NCBI GenBank assembly: GCA_032622095.1
Contig: CP136066.1
Span: 45,151,835 to 45,215,834, forward strand
Source of the DNA: Siphonodentalium dalli
Taxonomy: Eukaryota > Mollusca > Scaphopoda > Gadilida > Siphonodentaliidae
DNA length: 64,000 nt
Reading direction: 5' to 3'
Shown here one piece after another: positions 57,914 to 64,000 of this stretch. The position numbers and the translations under genes are program-made. Under the pieces are notes generated by a model that did not search any database, was not told the origin of the DNA, and saw only the letters and a list, made by a program, of their open reading frames with translations. Position 1 is the stretch's first letter, and every line of letters begins with the position of its first letter.

Positions 57914-60266
57914 TATTTTTATTGTATACCTCCTTGTAGGAGAAGAATATATACATACATGGAAATATATATTATACAGCAAATGGAGATAATTAAGAAA
58001 ACAGAACCGTTACGTGGCTGATCGTATGCGTCATATCTTGAAGAGACCCGTCCATGTGAATGTGATTTTGTTTTATGCGCAAACAATAATTTATTTACAC
58101 AAAGTAATTGTTACTGGATCAGATGACACATCCCATAAATGAAGTTAGCCATGTCGAGAATTATAGTTTCTATGTTGTTGTCAAGTTCGGCGGGTGAGTT
58201 AATTGGCTCACCACCCAGAAGCAGGGCTAACAGAGACATATCATCTCTAGAATCTATGTACTGAAAGGTCGAGAGACCAAACTCATCAAGAATGTGTTCC
58301 CAAAACGAATTCCGAAGGGCAAGTGAATTGGCTGCTGTACAGTAACGAAGGGCGTGTAATATGTCATTCTGTATCCCGTTACCACAAGCGCGACACGTGC
58401 GATCATTAGAAAATGTAGTTCTGTTGAGCAGTAGAGCGAGATTTTTCAGAGCTTGAGACGCGCCAGGGTGCCTTTTCAGCAATGTCCAAATACTCCAAAA
58501 TGACAGTGGATCATTGTGCACAATGCGAAACAAATCAAGTGATGTATCTCGGTCCACTGTAGTTTTCCATTGTATAACATAGTGTGACTGTACTGTTGAT
58601 TTGCAGAGGTGCTTCCATGCTGATTTAGAAGGAAATTCGCCAGTCGCAACGAAAGTATCCAGATGCGCGTGCAGATTGTATTGCCGAAGTAACTGTGTAA
58701 TGTCGGACACAAACCCTGTTGTCGCACGTCCGAAGAGGCTCAGCAAGAAGAATTTATATAAGAAAATTCGCAGTGGTTCCTGGTGCCCATCGGGAAGGTA
58801 AATTAGATCAGCGAGGAATGAAAGTTTCTTTATGTGTATTTCGTTTTCGAGTGGCATAAGACCTAACAGGCTCATTGAAATAACAGTAGGAGTCCGAGTT
58901 GGGAGAGATTGTATATGCTTAACACACGAGCGATAAGCTTTCTCCATGCAGTAAACATTGGAATCTGTAGAGGTTGTCAGAATTTCACACCCATAGAGAC
59001 ATTTCGGCAGAACAATAGTTTTTAAAAGAGAGGTCATCGTGGGCGGAGTGCATTGTTTTGTGATATTTCTACCAGCAATTGCGAAGAATGTTTTTCTAAG
59101 CTTATCGGAAATATCAGAGGCCCTGGTATTACTGTTCTTGAACTTGCACTGTCTTATCCCTAAATGCACACAGTCTGTCGTCTCAGGGAGCGTTTGGTCT
59201 CCGATAGACCAAGTTCTGTTGCTGCGCTCGTGTTGACGCCCCGACTCGTTGAATACAACAACAAAACTTTTTGTGTTCGAGAACATAAATCGCCAATTCC
59301 GAGCATATGAATTGCATATATCGATGAGATTATCTAGACCAGCTTTTGATGTAGAAATCAAGGCGATATCGTCAGCAGTTGTTGGAGCAGTGCAGTTAAC
59401 ATGACCGACTAACAATCCTTCGTTCGTTGAACTGAGACGCGCTAGCAAGTCGTTGATAAATACAAGGTAGAAAAAAGGGGAAGTCACTGCCCCTTGTCTT
59501 GTTCCTTGCAGAATATCCACTGGTTTTGATAATGTGCCATTATACATCACTCGACTCGTGCAGTTATAGTGCATGTTGGAGACAATGCGTAGAATTTTGC
59601 CTTTAAAGCCGAGTTCATTGAGTTTCACCAAGAGGCCTTGATGCCAGACTCGGTCAAAAGCTTTCTGACTATCAAGAAAGCACACATATGCACGAGAGTT
59701 CATGTCAGCGGCGTAGCTTATTGACTCCTGCAGAATAAATGATGTCATCACACAGCTAACGTTTTTCTGAAATCCGTGTTGAAGTGCGTTAGGGAAATCA
59801 CCAAGACACTTATCACCTAGAAATCTGTTTAGGAGGATGCTCTCGAATGTTTTGTATATCACCGGCAAAAGAGTTATTGCTCTGTAGCTATCCGGGATAT
59901 GCTTGGGCTTCGGTGAACCTTTATATAAGGGAACGATTATTCCAATTTTTAGTGCTGGTGGTATCCACTCTAACGCCAAGATACCATTGAAAAGACGAAG
60001 GAGCAATGTCGAGAGCAGTTCACTTCCATGAACTAGATGTTCGTTAACCACATGATCGATGCCACCAGACTTTTTCCGTTTGAGACCATGCAGCACAGAG
60101 TTTAACTCTTCGGAACCGATCTTCTCACAGAGCATGACACAGTTGTAGTCTGCGTGTGAATTGTCAAGTAAAGATGCAAGTCGCATGTGTATGGACTGTT
60201 CGAAATAAAGGTCATGGTGCTCGTCTGGTTTGTAGAGAGACTCGAAATACGACCTCCATGCATCTC
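57914..60266 (-). mobile_element. 5'-truncated non-LTR retrotransposon (LINE)
   Basis: Sequence present between, but not in, the two direct repeats. On the minus strand it starts inside the coding region of the reverse transcriptase, lacks an endonuclease domain and any ORF1, and ends with about 200 bp of 3' UTR and a weak tail carrying AATAAA near 57923-57918. The 5' junction shares GATGCATG with the flanking sequence, a microhomology of the kind seen at LINE 5' truncations. The near-identity of the flanking repeats and the intact frame suggest a young insertion. Confidence 0.85.
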
Positions 60267-60273
60267 CATGCAT
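58111..60273 (-). CDS. Non-LTR reverse transcriptase (partial, no endonuclease)
   Basis: 720 codons without interruption. The fingers region has KSGGIDHVVNEHLVHG (68-83) and PDSYRAITLLPVIYKTFES (127-145). Motif A is FLDSQKAFDRVW (199-210) with catalytic D201; motif B is LQGTRQGAVTSPFFYLVF (255-272); motif C is TADDIALIS (299-307) with D301-D302, where Tyr is the commonest first residue. A thumb/connection region follows, and near the C-terminus C627-x2-C630-x9-H640-x4-C645 makes a zinc-knuckle. The ATG at 60273 lies in the direct repeat and is probably not the native start. An APE-type endonuclease and ORF1 are missing, so the copy cannot move on its own. Clade not assigned; CR1/Jockey-like relatives are my best guess. 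Confidence 0.9.
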   Translation of the reverse strand: MHGDAWRSYFESLYKPDEHHDLYFEQSIHMRLASLLDNSHADYNCVMLCEKIGSEELNSVLHGLKRKKSGGIDHVVNEHLVHGSELLSTLLLRLFNGILALEWIPPALKIGIIVPLYKGSPKPKHIPDSYRAITLLPVIYKTFESILLNRFLGDKCLGDFPNALQHGFQKNVSCVMTSFILQESISYAADMNSRAYVCFLDSQKAFDRVWHQGLLVKLNELGFKGKILRIVSNMHYNCTSRVMYNGTLSKPVDILQGTRQGAVTSPFFYLVFINDLLARLSSTNEGLLVGHVNCTAPTTADDIALISTSKAGLDNLIDICNSYARNWRFMFSNTKSFVVVFNESGRQHERSNRTWSIGDQTLPETTDCVHLGIRQCKFKNSNTRASDISDKLRKTFFAIAGRNITKQCTPPTMTSLLKTIVLPKCLYGCEILTTSTDSNVYCMEKAYRSCVKHIQSLPTRTPTVISMSLLGLMPLENEIHIKKLSFLADLIYLPDGHQEPLRIFLYKFFLLSLFGRATTGFVSDITQLLRQYNLHAHLDTFVATGEFPSKSAWKHLCKSTVQSHYVIQWKTTVDRDTSLDLFRIVHNDPLSFWSIWTLLKRHPGASQALKNLALLLNRTTFSNDRTCRACGNGIQNDILHALRYCTAANSLALRNSFWEHILDEFGLSTFQYIDSRDDMSLLALLLGGEPINSPAELDNNIETIILDMANFIYGMCHLIQ

Positions 60274-60976
60274 CTCACGCTAACGGATGCGGAATAAAGA
60301 TGCCAACAGTGACGACGTTCGAGATAGGATGGGGAGGGGGAGGGGCTCCAAAATATGTTCAGTACCGATTTCCACCAAATTGATACATATTCTTCTCCAT
60401 GATACAAGGAATCCAATCTTGGTGCTGTTTGCGTCAGAGATGAGGATAGGGCTGCGACCAAAACGCCAAACGTGCATGGTCGTGTTCCCGTACCCACGGT
60501 AGAACAAGTTGAAACCGATTTTTTTTAAGGAGAAATATATATTTTTCAGGAAAATGATAGCGAAAAATAATGGATCAGTGATGACTATTGGCAAATCGAC
60601 GATAAACGATATTCGCCAGTGACCTTTTTCCGGAAATTAACGATTTTGGTCAGGCTAAATTCTAACTTATTTGCCAACATTGTTGGTGTTAAAATTACTG
60701 CATCGTACAATATATCTACTTGACACGAAAAAAATGTTGGTCAATTTGGATTTTGAACAATATATATTTCTTCTTCAAAAAAGGTTGGTTTCAACTTGTT
60801 CTACTGTGGGTAGGTGTATCTTTTTCGATTTGGTCGCTGCACCAAGGTCCGAGGGGCACTAAATCCGATAAGAATGTGTTTAGTCACTGATATCCACCAC
60901 TAATCAATCTACTAATCTCAATGATATGAGGTGTCTGCTTGTGTGGTTTAAAGATTTTAAAACGGGCACCGCTCAA
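60267..60976. repeat. 710 bp direct repeat flanking the LINE, right copy
   Basis: Colinear with 57204-57913. Beyond its end the host sequence continues (GTCAGGGATGGGGG) into related degenerate units, whereas the left copy runs directly into the LINE 3' tail. Confidence 0.95.
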
Positions 60977-61570
60977 GTCAGGGATGGGGGAGAAGAGGGG
61001 ACCAAAATTGATAAATATTTTAGCGCCGCTTCCCACCAAATTGATACATATTCATCCGCATGATACGCGGCATCTAATTGTGTGGTTTAAAGACACCACA
61101 TTGGTTCCATTTTGGGTCAGTGTTGGGGACTCGTGGGGAGGGGCACTATAATTGATAATGTGTTTTGTCGCCGATATCCACCAAACTTGTATATAGTCAT
61201 CTCCATGATATAATGAATATAATTGTGCGGTTTAAAGATGTCAAAAGTGGCACCGCTCGCGTCAGGGATGGGGAGGGGAGGCGTACAAAATCGTATGGTT
61301 TAAAGACGCCATATGGGTGCCGTTGGGGTCAGGTATTTGGAGAAGATGGGCACTAACATTGACAAAAATGTTTTAGCCGCCAATTTCCACCAAAGTTATA
61401 TATAGTCATCCCCACCATACGAGTAATCTAACGACTTGGTTTAAAGAAACCGATATGGCCCTATTTGAGTCAGTGATATGGCGGGGAGGGGCACCGAACG
61501 TGTCTGAACAAAATTTCACCAACCTTATATAATCATTATCTATTAATGGAATTTAATGATGTGGGTTAAA
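60977..61570. repeat. Degenerate tandem units with GGTTTAAAG core
   Basis: Four further diverged units marked by TGTGGTTTAAAGACACC-like sequence at about 61081, 61227, 61297 and 61438, each with CACCAAATTGATAC-like and GGGGAGGGGC-like blocks. Related to parts of the 710 bp repeat (57221-57420, 57880-57913), so the LINE landed in this tandem family. Confidence 0.7.
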
Positions 61571-63032
61571 GGCGGTGTCGTGGGAGCAGGGGTTGTGTAT
61601 AGGAGAGCAACCGAAAGCCGTGATAAAACATTTTATCTTCGATTATTACCAAAGTATATATACACATGTGTGCATCCCAGTGAGTCTAATGGTGAGTCTA
61701 ATTTATAGTTATAAATTCATCTTCATTATAATTGCCATGCTGTTTGCATCGTTCATAGAGCACATGAGTGCATTTTTCACTAATAAATGGCTCCAATTCA
61801 TTCATTTGTTACATATATTCTATTGAGCATAAAATGAGATGGTTCCATAAATGGCCGTATTTAGGGTACAGTCCCCCCTTTAATAAATGGCAATCATTCC
61901 GACAAGGTGACTCCCTACTTACAATCCATGCATGCTGGGGATGAAATTGTGGGCATGTTGGGTATAACATCTATGAGAATAACAGTTTGAGCAAGGGTAT
62001 TCTCTGGTCCCACCAGATGACCACATCGGAGGGTTTCACATCACTTTAACAAGACAACGCCGGGCCACCCTGCAAGTTAATAATAATCACCCCACGAAAC
62101 AAGTCCTAATGTGAATCTTAATTGATGGAAATAAGGAAATATGAACTGATTTTGATCATATTTGTTTATGCGTGTGCATGGTGATGTGGTTCGTTAACTA
62201 CGCTCTTGCGTATCCAATGATCATATTATGAAAAAGTGACCTGGTAAACACCAGAGAATATGGCATCCAACATAACCGCCGTTTTTTTTTATCAGAAGAG
62301 AAAATATTGTGAAATCCATGCAAATATATTATTATGACTTATGGTTAGCTTTCGGGCCCCACCGAGATGGCTGCTATATACCCAGCCGAAATGGACAAAT
62401 TGACAATTGGAACTCACTTTTCTTGTTTCCGGGTCATCTGCACAATGATGTGACTGTGTCTTTTTGTCCCACCGACCCCTTCTTACCACTCAAAAGTGTA
62501 ATCCGAAATATTACCAAAAAATATATAATTTTGGATTCTAGTCAAATGTTATGGGGAGATGCTCTATGAACAGTGGCGGATAAATATAGAACATGGATTA
62601 TATCCCCCCACAGGGTGTCCTGCGATCACTTACAAGTTGTCATTGTTGGCGAACGTTGCCACTTATAGAGTAACACTGTGATCGAGGTGGATATGGACAC
62701 GTTATTGTTCCACGCTCTACGTAAATATAAGAAGTAGATATTGATTATTTTCGTTCCGTGGATTATGCATTTAAGTTTGTATTTGTAAGTCGGAGTTTTG
62801 TGTGTGCAACGACTCCATGTTCCGTACAATTGATGAAACAATTGAATAGAATTATTATAATCTACTCATAGCCCCTCTGTTAATTATATTTTAGAATATG
62901 CACACAACAAAGAGATCGATCGAAATTTCAAACAATTTAATACTACAATAAATAAGATAAAAATAAACAAACACAAAATGTTACACAGGCGTCGATCGTA
63001 TATCTTTAATATCCGTTATATTTCACATATCA
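61571..63032. other. Non-coding interval
   Basis: AT-rich. Short open frames at 61575-61826, 62309-62569 and 62626-62841 have no domain. Confidence 0.4.
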
Positions 63033-63100
63033 CTTTCTCGTTCTCTCTCTCTCTCTATCTCTCTCTCTCTTCGCCCTCTCTCTCTCCCCACTCTCCCCAC
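63033..63100. repeat. CT-rich microsatellite
   Basis: Runs of CT dinucleotide interrupted by CTAT and CGCC. Confidence 0.9.
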
Positions 63101-63275
63101 TATTTTACTCTAATATCCATCTGATCCCTGTTCTAACTCCAGCATATACGCTCTATATGCGCCTTTGAATAATTAGCGCACACCTGGTCAATCGACAACT
63201 TTATACCCATCCTGCTTTAGTTAGCTTGTGTAGAACGACTCCATGTTCCCTGCAATCCATGTCACAATTGAATAC

Positions 63276-64000
63276 AAGAAAACCATAGTCAGAAATGGCC
63301 CTCAAGATCATATTATTAGGCATATCTAAAATATATTGCAGCTGTAATGTAGTGATTGTGAAAAATCTATATATAGGTAACAGCTATTATATGCAGATCA
63401 TTATATGTGATAGTGTTTGTATGTGTGTATACTGTGCACTTGGTGAGAAGGATGTGAAAACATTTTTTAATCGGACGTGCCAAACTAAAGTTTAATTTCA
63501 AATATTTAATCACCATATAAATCACGTATGATATGTGTTCACAAACGGCGCATATATGTTCTAATTGGTTGAAATGTTCATCGCCAAAACATGCAACGGC
63601 CATTGCATTGATACACCAATAACCATACACCAATTGCCAAAATGTGATATGACGAACGCCTTGACGATTGATACGTTATTATGTTGACGCGCTGCCAGCT
63701 GCGCAAATATACTAAACTGTTGGTTTCTCCGTTCTCTTATACGACATTTGAATTGTGTTCGGCTGGCGTGTATCTCCTTTGTTGTTTGTTCTAATTTCTA
63801 TTGAAATAGAGGTATGAACTAGCATGCAGAATAATAATCAGGCCAAAGCTCTGGATAATCGTTACATGATTCAAGTACGCAAATAATACGTTTCTTTATC
63901 ACATTTAGCCCATACAAGTACGCAAATACATATTCTAATTTCATTTGAAATAGTGGTCTGAATTGTGCATGAACTAGCATGCAGAATAATAATCAGGCCA
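63276..64000. repeat. Dispersed repeat D, copy 2 (runs off the window)
   Basis: Begins AAGAAAACCATAGTCAGAAA and matches 4484-5250 in the same orientation with moderate divergence, including TGTGTATACTGTGCACTTGG, TGTTGACGCGCTGCCAGCT and ATGCAGAATAATAATCAGGC. Continues to the last base of the window. Confidence 0.8.

Noticed and set aside
57204-60976. LTR retrotransposon with 710 bp LTRs
   Set aside because: The RT has non-LTR motifs and a C-terminal zinc-knuckle. There is no gag, protease, integrase or primer-binding site, and the repeats do not have TG...CA ends. Penelope-type organisation is left as an alternative in findings.

Overview
The window reads as repeat-dominated nuclear DNA of an animal, most likely a marine lophotrochozoan and probably a mollusc. 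The reasons are AT-rich intron-style sequence, GT splice donors behind short signal-peptide exons, Helitron-like 3' ends, TTAA-flanked elements, LINE fragments with short-repeat tails, and one tRNA-type SINE whose downstream domain resembles SINEs I know from molluscs. No bacterial gene organisation, operon, rRNA or CRISPR is visible. Almost all open frames longer than 60 codons lie in repeats and are not genes.

Host coding content is small. Two minus-strand first exons (31123-31413 and 49912-50211) each encode a signal peptide followed by a PAN/Apple-like cysteine module with identical C-x3-C-x5-C spacing, and each ends in a phase-0 splice donor. They look like distant paralogues coding for secreted or surface recognition proteins. 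Their later exons were not found. The only long intact ORF (58111-60273, minus, 720 codons) is the reverse transcriptase of a 5'-truncated non-LTR retrotransposon.

Layout. 1-3495: a degenerate 40-52 bp minisatellite followed by a tandemly duplicated tail. 4484-6140: dispersed repeats and strong hairpins. 7180-8420: dispersed repeats. 10738-11556: a GC-rich terminal-inverted-repeat element. 11610-15021: a 3.4 kb fold-back element carrying a Helitron-like insert and the same minisatellite module as at 1-2340. 15248-15552: a SINE. 16331-18172: a dispersed repeat split by a LINE fragment, then a solo end of the GC-rich element. 19627-20117: a palindromic MITE. 20251-20442: a 20 bp minisatellite. 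21040-25440: Helitron-like and degenerate repeats with a LINE 3' end. 25865-26157: a palindromic TTAA element. 26575-30915: a 4.3 kb TTAA-flanked element with about 500 bp inverted arms. 31123-31413: PAN-like exon 1. 34125-45476: a 361 bp satellite with higher-order structure, cut by a 100-N gap. 45577-49911: hairpins and a 63 bp minisatellite. 49912-50211: the second PAN-like exon. 50691-53902: tandem duplications, a palindrome, a Helitron-like element and a 23 bp minisatellite. 55680-56655: a second copy of the palindromic TTAA element with another TTAA element nested inside. 57204-60976: the LINE between 710 bp direct repeats. 60977-64000: degenerate repeats and another copy of the 4484 repeat.

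The most interesting signals are the young LINE flanked by near-identical 710 bp direct repeats; the large fold-back element with a non-coding core; TTAA insertions documented by an empty-site paralogue in the same window; the satellite's recurring trimer cassettes; and the pair of PAN-like exons.
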